DNA of 64,000 bases from Paenibacillus dendritiformis (GTDB taxonomy: Bacteria > Bacillota > Bacilli > Paenibacillales > Paenibacillaceae). Made by a program: the position numbers and the translations under genes. Within the stretch, counting starts at the first letter, position 1; the number at the start of each line of letters is the position of its first letter. The notes below the pieces were generated by a model that did not search any database, was not told the origin of the DNA, and saw only the letters and a program-made list of their open reading frames with translations. Shown piece after piece: positions 33,110 through 41,556 of this stretch. The stretch is from positions 87,971 through 151,970 of the forward strand of contig NZ_LDIG01000151.1 of NCBI RefSeq assembly GCF_015845845.1, given 5' to 3'.

Positions 33110-34330
33110 ATGTCTGAAGAAACAAAAGTCAACGAAACAGCCGACACGGCAAACCAGGAAGTGATGGAAAACATCGTGTCCGTCAAAAAAGGGGATACCG
33201 TCAGAGGCACGATTGTGAAAATCGACGACAACCAAGCGGTCGTTAGCATTGGATATAAATATGACGGTGTCATTCCCGTCCGCGAATTGTCTTCCGTATC
33301 CGTAGACAATATTGCGGATGTTGTCCAAGTCGGGCAAGAAGTCGAATGCAAGGTTGTCAGCATCGACGATGACAAGGAGCGCATGGTTCTGTCCAAGCGG
33401 CAAGTAGACAGCGAGAATGCATGGGATGTCATGCAGCAGCATTTCGACAACAACGAAGTATTTGAAGTTACGGTTGTTGATGTCGTCAAGGGCGGCGTCG
33501 TAGCCGATGTCGGTGTCCGCGCATTTATTCCTGCATCCATGGTAGAACGTCACTTCGTGGAAGACTTCAGCGATTACAAAGGCCGCACGCTGCGCGTAAA
33601 AGTCAAGGAAATCGATCGCGAGAACAACAAGCTCATTCTGTCTCAAAAAGAAGTGCTTGACGAAGAGTTCGAAGCGAACAAGAAGCGCGTGATGGAAAGC
33701 CTGAGCGAAGGCCAAGAGCTGGAAGGCACCGTACAGCGCCTGACTCAATTCGGCGCATTCGTTGACGTGGGCGGCGTGGACGGTCTCGTGCACGTGTCCG
33801 AGATGGCTTGGCATCATGTCGACAAGCCGTCGGATCTCGTTCAGGAAGGACAGAAAGTCAACGTTAAAGTATTGAAAGTCGATCCGGCGAACGGCAAAAT
33901 CAGCCTGAGCATGAAAGCGACGCAGCCAGGACCTTGGGAGCAAGCTGCCGACAAGATCAAGACTGGCGATATCTTGACTGGCGAAGTGAAGCGTCTCGTC
34001 GACTTCGGCGCCTTCGTTGAAGTGGCTCCTGGCGTGGAAGGGTTGGTTCACATTTCCCAAATCGCGCATCGCCACATCGCGACGCCATCCGAGGTGCTGA
34101 AGCAAGGGCAGACCGTTCAAGTGAAGGTGCTTGACTTTAATCCGGCCGAGAAGCGTGTCAGCCTGAGCATCAAGGAGACGGAAGAAGCGCCGGCTCCCGC
34201 GCCAAAAGCCGAGAAGAAAGTCATGAAGGAAGAGTTGAACAACAACCCGAACGTGTCCTTGAACAATCAAGGAATGAGCGTCACTTTGGGTGAGCGCTTC
34301 GGCGATATGCTCAACAAATTCAAAAAATAA
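33110..34330 (+). CDS. ypfD: S1 RNA-binding domain protein (30S ribosomal protein S1 homologue, YpfD)
   Basis: Four S1 OB-fold domains in 406 residues (about 20-95, 105-180, 190-265, 275-350), each with the characteristic G(D/E).V.G.V/GFVDVGG pattern, and a polar C-terminal tail. It is shorter than the six-domain E. coli S1 and equals the Bacillus YpfD. In low-GC Gram-positives the role in translation is less central. The start at 33110 follows GAGGAGG. About 250 bases upstream hold no gene that I can support. Confidence 0.93.
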   Translation: MSEETKVNETADTANQEVMENIVSVKKGDTVRGTIVKIDDNQAVVSIGYKYDGVIPVRELSSVSVDNIADVVQVGQEVECKVVSIDDDKERMVLSKRQVDSENAWDVMQQHFDNNEVFEVTVVDVVKGGVVADVGVRAFIPASMVERHFVEDFSDYKGRTLRVKVKEIDRENNKLILSQKEVLDEEFEANKKRVMESLSEGQELEGTVQRLTQFGAFVDVGGVDGLVHVSEMAWHHVDKPSDLVQEGQKVNVKVLKVDPANGKISLSMKATQPGPWEQAADKIKTGDILTGEVKRLVDFGAFVEVAPGVEGLVHISQIAHRHIATPSEVLKQGQTVQVKVLDFNPAEKRVSLSIKETEEAPAPAPKAEKKVMKEELNNNPNVSLNNQGMSVTLGERFGDMLNKFKK

Positions 34331-34346
34331 TCGAATCAACATCCTT

Positions 34347-34380
34347 CGGCGGGTTCCCCAGGAGCCCGCCGTTTATTTTT
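34347..34380 (+). terminator. Terminator after ypfD
   Basis: CGGCGGG (34347-34353) pairs with CCCGCCG (34365-34371), followed by TTTATTTTT. Confidence 0.9.
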
Positions 34381-34419
34381 GCAGATTCCTTCAAATAATA
34401 AGCAAAAAAGGAATCGGAG

Positions 34420-35034
34420 TTGAAGCGATTGTTGCCGGGGATGCTGTCATTCATTTTGTGGCTCTGCTGCGCCATATTGATGGCGACGGGATGGAGGGGC
34501 GTGCTGCTGCGCGGAATACCGCGAACGATTCTGCTCCTCGTCGGCCTGTTCTGGCTGCTCTATCACGATGCCGGCTTCGGGCTGCTCCCGGAAGGACGCG
34601 GGATTCAGCCGGTATGGCTGCTGTGGTGCATGATCGCGGGATGTCTGGCCGGCATGCAGGCGCAGGCCTCCGGCTGGATCATGTTCGCCCTGGCCGGGCG
34701 CATCGTCTTGATCGGCGCGGTCTGGCTGTGGACGGCGCTGCTGTCCCAGTCGGCGGTGTGGCCGCTCCCGCTTCTCCCGGCGCACAGCGCTGCCTATCTG
34801 ATGATGATTGCGATTGTGCTGCTGTGCTCCCGGGACTGGACGCATCAGTGGATCATGCTGACGCTGGGGCTAACGGCGGGGGAGTGGCTGAGCCAATTGA
34901 AGCTGTCCTCTGCCGCCGAATTCGGCGGCGCCGCCGTGCAGGATGCGTGGTGGCTCGTGTTCGTGACCGTACGCCTGCTGTCCGCGGTCATTGAATGGTC
35001 CCGGCACAAATGGTGGCAGACACGCTTGCAGTGA
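34420..35034 (+). CDS. Hypothetical polytopic membrane protein (YphA-like)
   Basis: A 204-residue protein with about six hydrophobic segments, rich in Leu and Trp, and almost no charged loops. The TTG at 34420 is preceded by GGAATCGGAG. It occupies the position of B. subtilis yphA, between ypfD (with fni) and der. No fni gene lies here. No catalytic motif is visible; function unknown. Confidence 0.65.
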   Translation: MKRLLPGMLSFILWLCCAILMATGWRGVLLRGIPRTILLLVGLFWLLYHDAGFGLLPEGRGIQPVWLLWCMIAGCLAGMQAQASGWIMFALAGRIVLIGAVWLWTALLSQSAVWPLPLLPAHSAAYLMMIAIVLLCSRDWTHQWIMLTLGLTAGEWLSQLKLSSAAEFGGAAVQDAWWLVFVTVRLLSAVIEWSRHKWWQTRLQ

Positions 35035-35174
35035 ACCGGCGGCGCATGGTCCGGGCCGGACAAATGGGAGCTACAAATTAGTCAGGTCTCCTGCAAATTG
35101 GTTAGCCAAGGTGCTGATTTTTTGATATGATGAACTACGTGTAGATGTTGCATTAGAGATGAGGAGTGAACTGC

Positions 35175-36497
35175 ATGGCAAAACCCGTTGTTGCCATTGT
35201 CGGGCGGCCGAATGTCGGCAAGTCCACCATTTTTAACCGAGTCATCGGCGACCGTTTGGCCATAGTGGAGGACAAGCCTGGCGTGACACGCGACCGTATT
35301 TACGGAACGGGCGAATGGAACGGCAAGCCGTTCAGCGTTATTGACACGGGCGGAATCGAAGTGTACGGCGAAGACGAGATGCTCCGCTCCATCCGTGTGC
35401 AGGCCGAGCTGGCCATTGAAGAAGCGGATGTCATTGTTTTCATGTGTGAAGCGAAGAGCGGCGTAACCCAGGCGGACGAAGAAGTGGCTGAGATTCTGTT
35501 CCGGTCCGGGAAGCCGGTAGTTCTTGCGATTAACAAAGTAGACAACTTGCAACGCATGGACGATGTTTATGAATTTTACAGTCTCGGATTCGGGGATCCG
35601 GTGCCTATCTCCGGTTCGCACGGCACGGGACTTGGCGATTTGTTGGATGAAGTGGTCCACCGCTTCCCGGAGACGACCGAGGAAGAGTACGATGAGGATG
35701 TCATCCGGGTTGCCCTGATCGGCAGACCGAACGTAGGCAAATCCTCGCTCGTCAATGCCATATTGGGCGAGGATCGCGTCATTGTGAGCGATATTGCCGG
35801 CACGACGCGCGACGCGATCGATACTCCGTTCGAGAAGGACGGTCAGCGGTTCGTCCTGATCGATACGGCCGGAATGCGCAAGCGCGGCAAGGTGTACGAG
35901 ACGACCGAGAAGTACAGCGTCATGCGCTCCATGAAAGCGATCGAGCGGGCCGATGTCGTCCTCGTCGTCATCAACGGCGAAGAAGGCATTATTGAGCAAG
36001 ACAAGCATATTGCAGGCTATGCCCATGAGGCCGGCAAGGCGGCGCTGTTTGTCGTCAACAAATGGGATGTCGTCGAGAAGAACGATCGCACGATGCATGA
36101 ATTCGAGACGAAGATTCGCGATCATTTCCTGTTCATGCCTTATGCGCCCATCGTCTTCCTGTCCGCCAAGACGAAGCAGCGGCTTCACAAGCTGCTGCCG
36201 GTTATCGAGCATGTCGCAGAGCAGCATGCGAAGCGCATACCGACGCATCTGCTCAACGATGTGATAAGCGATGCGGTCGCTTACAATCCTCCGCCAACGG
36301 ATAAAGGCAGACGGCTGCGCATTAATTATGCGACGCAGGTCGCGGTGAAGCCGCCGACGATTGTCATCTTCGTGAACGACCCGGAGCTGATGCATTTCTC
36401 CTACGAGCGCTATTTGGAGAACCGGATCCGGACGTCGTTCGATTTCGAGGGCACGCCGATACGGCTGTTCACCCGCCGCAAATCCGATGAAGGTTAG
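35175..36497 (+). CDS. der: Ribosome biogenesis GTPase Der (EngA)
   Basis: Essential GTPase for 50S subunit assembly. Two GTPase domains are seen: [16 protein letters not shown] and NKVD in the first, and [16 protein letters not shown] and NKWD in the second. A KH-like C-terminal domain (about 355-440) follows. The 440-residue length is usual. The start at 35175 follows TGAGGAGTG. plsY begins 12 bases after its stop. Confidence 0.97.
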   Translation: MAKPVVAIVGRPNVGKSTIFNRVIGDRLAIVEDKPGVTRDRIYGTGEWNGKPFSVIDTGGIEVYGEDEMLRSIRVQAELAIEEADVIVFMCEAKSGVTQADEEVAEILFRSGKPVVLAINKVDNLQRMDDVYEFYSLGFGDPVPISGSHGTGLGDLLDEVVHRFPETTEEEYDEDVIRVALIGRPNVGKSSLVNAILGEDRVIVSDIAGTTRDAIDTPFEKDGQRFVLIDTAGMRKRGKVYETTEKYSVMRSMKAIERADVVLVVINGEEGIIEQDKHIAGYAHEAGKAALFVVNKWDVVEKNDRTMHEFETKIRDHFLFMPYAPIVFLSAKTKQRLHKLLPVIEHVAEQHAKRIPTHLLNDVISDAVAYNPPPTDKGRRLRINYATQVAVKPPTIVIFVNDPELMHFSYERYLENRIRTSFDFEGTPIRLFTRRKSDEG

Positions 36498-36509
36498 GGG
36501 AGAACGGAA

Positions 36510-37124
36510 TTGGTATATTCAACGATTGCCATCGTGGCTAGTTATTTAATCGGTTCAATCAGCTTCAGTCTGCTGCTCGCCAAATGGCTGCGCGGGATCG
36601 ATATCCGCCAGCATGGGAGCGGCAATGCCGGCGCGACCAATACACTGCGCGTGCTGGGCAAGGGACCGGCCATCAGCGTGCTGCTGCTGGATGCGCTCAA
36701 AGGGATTATTGCCGTGCTGCTTGGATGGTGGCTGACCGATAATTCCTGGGTGATGGTCGGTTGCGGCATCGCGGCGATCACCGGCCATAATTGGCCGGTG
36801 TACTTCCGTTTTCGCGGCGGCAAAGGGATCGCGACGACGATTGGCGTGCTGGCGATGCTGGCATTTTGGCCCGCCTTCACGGCAGGCGTGCTGGCCATCG
36901 CCTCGATTGCCTGGAAGCGGTATGTCTCCCTCGGCTCGCTTATTTTTACGCTGCTGACACCGGTCTTTATTTTGATTTATCGTTATGATTGGCCGATTTT
37001 TTGGGGGAGCCTGCTGATTTGCGCGTTCGCCTTTTATCGTCACCGAAGCAATATCATGAAGCTGTGGCGAGGCACGGAGAACCGCCTCGGCTCGAAGAAA
37101 GGAGAGGTGCCGCGTGTCCGCTAA
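36510..37124 (+). CDS. plsY: Acyl-phosphate:glycerol-3-phosphate acyltransferase PlsY
   Basis: Membrane enzyme that starts phospholipid synthesis by acylating glycerol 3-phosphate from acyl-phosphate. Conserved motifs are YLIGSISFS (motif 1 with Ser), HGSGNAGATNTLR (motif 2) and RFRGGKGIATT (motif 3). Five to six membrane segments fit 204 residues. The TTG at 36510 follows TAGGGGAG. It overlaps gpsA, which makes its substrate, by 11 bases. Confidence 0.95.
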   Translation: MVYSTIAIVASYLIGSISFSLLLAKWLRGIDIRQHGSGNAGATNTLRVLGKGPAISVLLLDALKGIIAVLLGWWLTDNSWVMVGCGIAAITGHNWPVYFRFRGGKGIATTIGVLAMLAFWPAFTAGVLAIASIAWKRYVSLGSLIFTLLTPVFILIYRYDWPIFWGSLLICAFAFYRHRSNIMKLWRGTENRLGSKKGEVPRVR

Positions 37125-38139
37125 AGTTGCCGTGCTCGTCGCCGGAAGCTGGGGGACGGCACTCAGTGAGGTGCTTGCGCAAAATGGGCATGACGTGTAT
37201 TTATGGACACGCCATTGCGACCAAGCGGAAGAAATTAATAAGAAGCATCGCAACGGAAAATATTTGCCGGACGTCGTGCTTCACCCTGGCTTGAAGGCGA
37301 CATGCAGCATGCAGGAAGCGATGGAGGGGGCCTCGGCATGCGTTGTCGTGGCGCCTTCTTCTGCCATGCGTCAAGTAGCGGGTCAGATGAAGCCGTATGT
37401 TACGGATGAGATGATTATCGTCCACGCGACCAAAGGGTTCGAGACCGAATCGCTCGCCCGCATGTCGGAAGTATTGGCTGCGGAGCTTGAATGCGGCCTG
37501 GAGCGAATCGCGGTTCTGTCGGGGCCGAGTCATGCGGAGGAGGTGGTCCTGCAGTGCCCGACGACGGTCGTCGTGGCTTCCGCCGGATTGGAGACGGCCG
37601 AGCAGGCGCAGGATCTGTTCATGAATGACACCTTCTTCCGGGTCTATACGAATCCCGATGTGCTTGGCGTCGAATTGGCCGGATCGCTGAAAAATATTAT
37701 CGCGCTTGGCGCGGGTCTGTCCGATGGGCTCGGCTTCGGCGATAACGCCAAAGCGGCCTTGCTGACGCGCGGGTTGGCGGAGATAGCGCGGCTCGGAACG
37801 AAGATGGGCGCCAATGCGCTTACATTTGCGGGCCTGGCCGGCGTCGGCGACCTTGTCGTCACTTGCACAAGCCAGCATAGCCGCAATTGGCGCGCCGGCT
37901 CGATGATAGGGCAAGGGATGGCTGTAGACGAGGTGTTGTCCCGGATGGGAATGGTCGTCGAAGGCATTCGGACGACGAAGGCCGCCTACCGTCTCTCCGG
38001 GCAATACGGGGTGCAGATGCCGATTACCGAGCAGCTCTACCGCGTCCTGTTCGAAGGCAGGGAAGCGAAGACGGCCGTAGAATATTTGATGGGCCGCGTA
38101 CGCAAGCACGAGATCGAAGAAGTGGCTGCCTGGTCCTGA
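37114..38139 (+). CDS. gpsA: NAD(P)-dependent glycerol-3-phosphate dehydrogenase
   Basis: Produces glycerol 3-phosphate from dihydroxyacetone phosphate. The N-terminal Rossmann fold carries the AGSWGTALSEVLA motif; the catalytic lysine is in ELAGSLKNIIALGAG, with NAKAALLTRGLAE following. The 341-residue length is normal. The GTG start at 37114 lies within plsY and follows GAAAGGAGAGG. The two lipid genes are clearly coupled. Confidence 0.96.
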   Translation: MSAKVAVLVAGSWGTALSEVLAQNGHDVYLWTRHCDQAEEINKKHRNGKYLPDVVLHPGLKATCSMQEAMEGASACVVVAPSSAMRQVAGQMKPYVTDEMIIVHATKGFETESLARMSEVLAAELECGLERIAVLSGPSHAEEVVLQCPTTVVVASAGLETAEQAQDLFMNDTFFRVYTNPDVLGVELAGSLKNIIALGAGLSDGLGFGDNAKAALLTRGLAEIARLGTKMGANALTFAGLAGVGDLVVTCTSQHSRNWRAGSMIGQGMAVDEVLSRMGMVVEGIRTTKAAYRLSGQYGVQMPITEQLYRVLFEGREAKTAVEYLMGRVRKHEIEEVAAWS

Positions 38140-38234
38140 CCGCTCAGGGCTGAGTGCGGAAATGTCGCTCCATCTCTCACCTCTCCTGGAATCTGTTCAT
38201 ACATTGAAGGTAAACAGACTTGAGGAGGGAATAT

Positions 38235-38513
38235 ATGTCGAGCAACAAATTCCCGAAGGAAGCCTTGAACAAGATCAACAAAAAAGCCGGCAAAAACATA
38301 ACCGAAAACCAAATCAAAAAGCTTGCCGGATCGGTTAAGCCTTCCACGCTTCAAAGCGAAGCCCAACTGCGCCAGCTCATCAAGCAGGTCGCTGCGGTGG
38401 CGAAGCTTCCCGTGACGGAAGCTACAATAAATGATATTGTCAGCGCCGTGAAGAAGAGCGGCATGAATCCGAACAATATGGAAGCTTTGATGAAAATGAT
38501 GATGAAGAAGTAG
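38235..38513 (+). CDS. spoVIF: Stage VI sporulation protein F
   Basis: Small (92-residue) helical protein of the SpoVIF (YjcC) family, which in Bacillus affects spore coat assembly through GerE. The start ATG at 38235 follows TTGAGGAGGG. The N-terminal FPKEALNKINKKAGKNITE and the Met/Lys-rich C-terminus are family-like. It is flanked by its own terminator. In B. subtilis the gene sits elsewhere, so its presence here is a rearrangement. Confidence 0.85.
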   Translation: MSSNKFPKEALNKINKKAGKNITENQIKKLAGSVKPSTLQSEAQLRQLIKQVAAVAKLPVTEATINDIVSAVKKSGMNPNNMEALMKMMMKK

Positions 38514-38535
38514 CGGTTACCGTCCCCAACCGGCG

Positions 38536-38570
38536 GCAGCGTGAGCGGATGCTTGCGCTGCTTGTTTTTT
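38536..38570 (+). terminator. Terminator after spoVIF
   Basis: GCAGCG..AGC (38536-38546) pairs with GCT..CGCTGC (38551-38561) with a two-base mismatch inside, followed by TTGTTTTTT. Confidence 0.8.
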
Positions 38571-38686
38571 GCCAGCGGCCATCATAAGCCGCGGCTGGCG
38601 AAGAAGAATCATCCACTCTCGTTTTCTTCTGCGGATACGAATGGTATAATGGGAGCAGTTTGTGAGGAATGGGAGAATCAGAGACT

Positions 38687-38866
38687 ATGGATGGTATGAC
38701 GAAGATGTGGGTATCGTTTATCGGAATCGGCCTGATGGCTTTTTCCGCCTTTTTAATCATGTTCGCCCGGACAAAAACCAAGGGTTGGGTCAAAGGCATT
38801 CTATCGTTTGTCGCATTCATCATGCTGTTGGCCGGCATGCTGTACGGCCTGATTTCCATTATGTAA
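38687..38866 (+). CDS. DUF2768 small membrane protein (YphE-like)
   Basis: A 59-residue protein with two hydrophobic segments (about 6-24 and 34-56) linked by a short basic loop. The ATG at 38687 has a GGGAG site 11 bases upstream; an alternative ATG at 38669 is close to GAGG. A TATAAT lies at 38645-38650. B. subtilis yphE, a DUF2768 gene, has the same position after gpsA. Function unknown. Confidence 0.7.
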   Translation: MDGMTKMWVSFIGIGLMAFSAFLIMFARTKTKGWVKGILSFVAFIMLLAGMLYGLISIM

Positions 38867-38900
38867 TCACAATAAGCATACTCAGGAGGAACAACGGGTT

Positions 38901-39203
38901 ATGGCAGACATTAAGATACGGGGACGCGAACGGGAGGCTACCGTGACGGTGCCGGTCGGAATGACGCTGCTTGAAGCCGCAATCCAGGCCAAAGTGGACT
39001 GGTCTTATTCCTGCACGCGGGGGACCTGCGCACGCTGCCGTTGTCAGATTGTCTCCGGCTATGACAACCTGGGCGATGTCACCGATGCGGAATGGAACCG
39101 GATGGAGGAGGAAGAATTCCATCAAGGCTACCGGCTCGCCTGTCAGACGACAGTGGTGAAGGACGGTCAGGTAGAAGCGATACATAAGCCGTATTTTGGA
39201 TGA
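38901..39203 (+). CDS. 2Fe-2S ferredoxin (plant type)
   Basis: A 100-residue single-domain 2Fe-2S protein. The cluster ligands follow the plant-type pattern: C38, C43, C46 (CTRGTCARC) and C81 in GYRLACQ. A further Cys48 is nearby. It should act as an electron carrier, but no partner reductase or oxygenase lies alongside. The start follows CTCAGGAGG. It lies 34 bases after the YphE-like gene, next to a nucleotidyltransferase-like gene and a second ferredoxin. Confidence 0.88.
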   Translation: MADIKIRGREREATVTVPVGMTLLEAAIQAKVDWSYSCTRGTCARCRCQIVSGYDNLGDVTDAEWNRMEEEEFHQGYRLACQTTVVKDGQVEAIHKPYFG

Positions 39204-39322
39204 CGCCGCTGCGTCTATTGGCGCTGTCCATCAATACGGGCGGTTCATTATTAGCACGCGTTGTGAAGGGCTTCCCGCCTTTCGCTCGCGTCGAGATACA
39301 CAGAGGAAATGGAGCGCGCCGC

Positions 39323-39961
39323 ATGAACGAACATTCATTGTCTCATTCGCTAGAGAAGAGTATCGGCCTTTTGACGGAGGCCTGCCCGCCGGGAACGCTG
39401 CCTTGGATGCTGGGCGGAAGCTGCGGCTTGGTCCTGCAAGGCGTGGATATCGACCGCGAGCCGCGCGACATTGATCTGTACGCCGATGAAGCGGAGGCCG
39501 CTTCCCTGCACCGCGCCTGGGGCGACTGGTCGACGGATGAGCCCGTATGGAGCGTCACCGACCGTTACCGCTCCCTGTTAAGCCATTACCGCCATGAGAG
39601 AGTAACGGCCGAGCTGGTCGGAGGCTTCACGGTCACGACGCCGGAATGCCGCTATGAGACGGTGATTGTCGAAGGGTTATGGCCTGTCGGGCCGGAGCAT
39701 GCGCTCGGCCGCCACGTCATCCGGCTGATGCCGTTGGCTCATGAGCTGGTCTTCAACCTGCTGCGCGAGCGGGAGGATCGCACGGAGGCCATCGTGCGCG
39801 TCATGAACCGGGAGCCGGACAAGCATGTCGAGGCGATGCGGGCCGTATGGAATCGCTGCCGGGCAAGTTCGCGCTTCGCGGAGCGGCTGTGCGAGCTCTG
39901 CCCGCAGGTGATGGCGGGCATCATCCCGAACCGAACCGTTCGGTCGCGGGAGGAAGAATAG
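39323..39961 (+). CDS. Nucleotidyltransferase-fold protein of unknown substrate
   Basis: A 212-residue protein. The GGSCGLVLQG stretch (G31-G32-S33) followed by PRDIDLYADE (D49 and D51) is the pattern of the nucleotidyltransferase fold, as in antibiotic- and nucleotide-modifying enzymes. Further conserved acidic residues cannot be pinpointed by eye. The ATG at 39323 follows AGAGGAAATGGAG; the frame is open upstream but without a convincing start. It lies between two ferredoxin genes and is not part of the Bacillus order. Substrate and role are unknown. Confidence 0.65.
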   Translation: MNEHSLSHSLEKSIGLLTEACPPGTLPWMLGGSCGLVLQGVDIDREPRDIDLYADEAEAASLHRAWGDWSTDEPVWSVTDRYRSLLSHYRHERVTAELVGGFTVTTPECRYETVIVEGLWPVGPEHALGRHVIRLMPLAHELVFNLLREREDRTEAIVRVMNREPDKHVEAMRAVWNRCRASSRFAERLCELCPQVMAGIIPNRTVRSREEE

Positions 39962-40025
39962 GAACGGGTGCGGCCAGCAGGCTGTTAGAGGCACCGGAAT
40001 GGTTGAAGGGAAAGGGAGGAGCGCT

Positions 40026-40382
40026 GTGGGAACGCGCGTGACATTCATGCCGGCCGGGAAAACGATTGATGTCGTCCGGCCGACGACGATACTGGCGGCC
40101 GCCCGTCAGGCCGGAGTGGCCGTGCGCACGCGCTGCGGCGGCAAAGCGGGCTGCCTCCTGTGCAAGGTGAACGTGTCCGGCGATGCGCATGCCGTCACGG
40201 CCCCGACTCCGCCCGAGGTGCGGAAGATGGGGATGGAGGAGACGCTGGGCGCTCGTCTCGCTTGCCAGGTTCGGCTGAGCGGCAGAGCGGGAAGCGTCAC
40301 GGTCGAGGTGCCGGAAGATCCGTTGAAGGCGCTCGTCCGCCGCAAGCTGGAGGAACAGCGGGGCGAGGACGCATTGTGGTAA
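40026..40382 (+). CDS. Second 2Fe-2S ferredoxin
   Basis: A 118-residue ferredoxin-like protein. The ligand set is C37, C43, C46 (CGGKAGCLLC) and C80 in ARLACQ, so the first spacing is five residues rather than four. A C-terminal Arg/Lys-rich extension follows. The GTG start at 40026 follows AGGGAGGAG. Distinct in sequence from the ferredoxin 1.1 kb upstream, so not a recent duplicate. Electron partners unknown. Confidence 0.8.
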   Translation: MGTRVTFMPAGKTIDVVRPTTILAAARQAGVAVRTRCGGKAGCLLCKVNVSGDAHAVTAPTPPEVRKMGMEETLGARLACQVRLSGRAGSVTVEVPEDPLKALVRRKLEEQRGEDALW

Positions 40383-40458
40383 ATGACTGGAGCACCCATG
40401 CTCAACAAGCAAATTTGCGATGGAAACCTCTAATAGAAACAGGCTGGAGGGAATGATA

Positions 40459-41193
40459 GTGAACCGACAACGAGGGGCCGGCATCGTCGCTGTAACCGCT
40501 CTATTGCTGGCGCTGCTGCAAGGATGCATGTATCCGAAGGAACTGCGGAAGGAGAATCAGCAGTCCGCCCGCGAGGGCGTGCTGCTCGTGCAGAGCGCGG
40601 TGGATGAATATTTGAAGGATACCGGACTGCTCCCGATACAGAACAGCGAAGAGGATGTTCCCCGGTATGAGAAGTTCCGCGTTGATTTCGAGGCGCTGAA
40701 GCACAGCGGCAAGCTGAGCGCCGCGCCGGCCAGCGCGTTCGAGGCGGGCGGCACCGGATCGTATCTTATTCTCGACGAAGAGACGGAGCCGAAGGTCCGG
40801 ATCATGGATTTGGCGGTGGCGCAATATGTGAATGATGCCGCCCGTGCCGTCGATTCCTACAAGCGCAAGCAGGGACGCCTGCCTTCGAAGGAAGAGGCCT
40901 ATCCCGGCTTCTACCGGATCGATGAAGCAGCCGCCGGTCTCAAGCCGTCGAACGTCAGAAATCCGTTCAGCGGAGAACCGTTGGCGCTGATGATGGATGA
41001 ACAGGGACGCGTCTATGCCGATTACGCGATGGAGCTGATGCAGGTCATCGAGGCGGGAGACACGCTGCCCGCCGAGGATGGAGCCGACCTGCGCCCGCTG
41101 CTGACCGAGAAATCATTCTATGTCCCGGTCAAATCCGTCCCGTACATATGGAAGGATGGGGCTCCTTGGCCGCAGGCGGACCCCGAATCGTAA
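40459..41193 (+). CDS. Putative lipoprotein (YphF-like)
   Basis: A 244-residue secreted lipoprotein: basic N-terminus (NRQRG), hydrophobic core and lipobox LLQGC. The GTG at 40459 lies about 7 bases after GGAGGG and is preferred to ATG 40453. The mature part is polar with no catalytic motif that I recognise. Size and position, directly before spoIVA, match B. subtilis YphF, whose function is unknown. A perfect terminator follows. Confidence 0.78.
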   Translation: MNRQRGAGIVAVTALLLALLQGCMYPKELRKENQQSAREGVLLVQSAVDEYLKDTGLLPIQNSEEDVPRYEKFRVDFEALKHSGKLSAAPASAFEAGGTGSYLILDEETEPKVRIMDLAVAQYVNDAARAVDSYKRKQGRLPSKEEAYPGFYRIDEAAAGLKPSNVRNPFSGEPLALMMDEQGRVYADYAMELMQVIEAGDTLPAEDGADLRPLLTEKSFYVPVKSVPYIWKDGAPWPQADPES

Positions 41194-41222
41194 TCATCCA
41201 CTGGCAAGGGCCAGGCCAAATG

Positions 41223-41258
41223 CAAGACCGTATGGAAATTTTCCGTACGGTCTTGTTT
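41223..41258 (+). terminator. Terminator after the YphF-like gene
   Basis: A perfect 10-bp pair, CAAGACCGTA (41223-41232) with TACGGTCTTG (41246-41255), further extended by GGAAA/TTTCC inside, and a short T tail. Confidence 0.85.
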
Positions 41259-41263
41259 GCGTT

Positions 41264-41292
41264 GTCATACTTTTCTATGACTTTCATATAAC
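41264..41292 (+). promoter_or_regulatory. Sigma-E-like promoter upstream of spoIVA
   Basis: GTCATAC (41264-41270, ATA core 41267-41269) and CATATAAC (41285-41292) are 15 bases apart, close to the sigma-E pattern. spoIVA is sigma-E dependent in Bacillus. This predicts a leader of about 260 bases; a closer promoter cannot be excluded. Confidence 0.45.
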
Positions 41293-41299
41293 TGATTTG

Positions 41300-41556
41300 G
41301 AAGGCGTGAGTGCGCCCGGCGAAGAAAAATGTTGCTATCAGGGGTCATATTTGCGATAGGTGCGAAATAAGATGATACTAGTCCAAAAACATGTACGAGT
41401 TGCGTCGCAATGCCCTTGTACAACGTGAAGTCTCGGCGGAGAACACTGGCGACAACGGCAACAGCTCAATCCTAGCAACGGTGCCAATCGTTTCAGAAGG
41501 ACGAGAGGCGGACGAAAGCCTCTTGTCCGTCGGAACATTTTGAGGAGGGGATATCA
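41300..41556 (+). other. Non-coding leader of spoIVA
   Basis: About 260 bases between the sigma-E-like promoter and the spoIVA TTG. Apart from the GAGGAGGGG ribosome site at its end and a short CGGAC...GTCCG inverted pair near 41510-41540, I see no feature. Confidence 0.4.

Noticed and set aside
33089..34342. Long minus-strand frame opposite ypfD
   Set aside because: Shadow of the four-S1-domain gene; no ribosome site and no recognisable protein features.
35082..36395. Long minus-strand frame opposite der
   Set aside because: Shadow frame; der on the + strand has all GTPase motifs and a good ribosome site.
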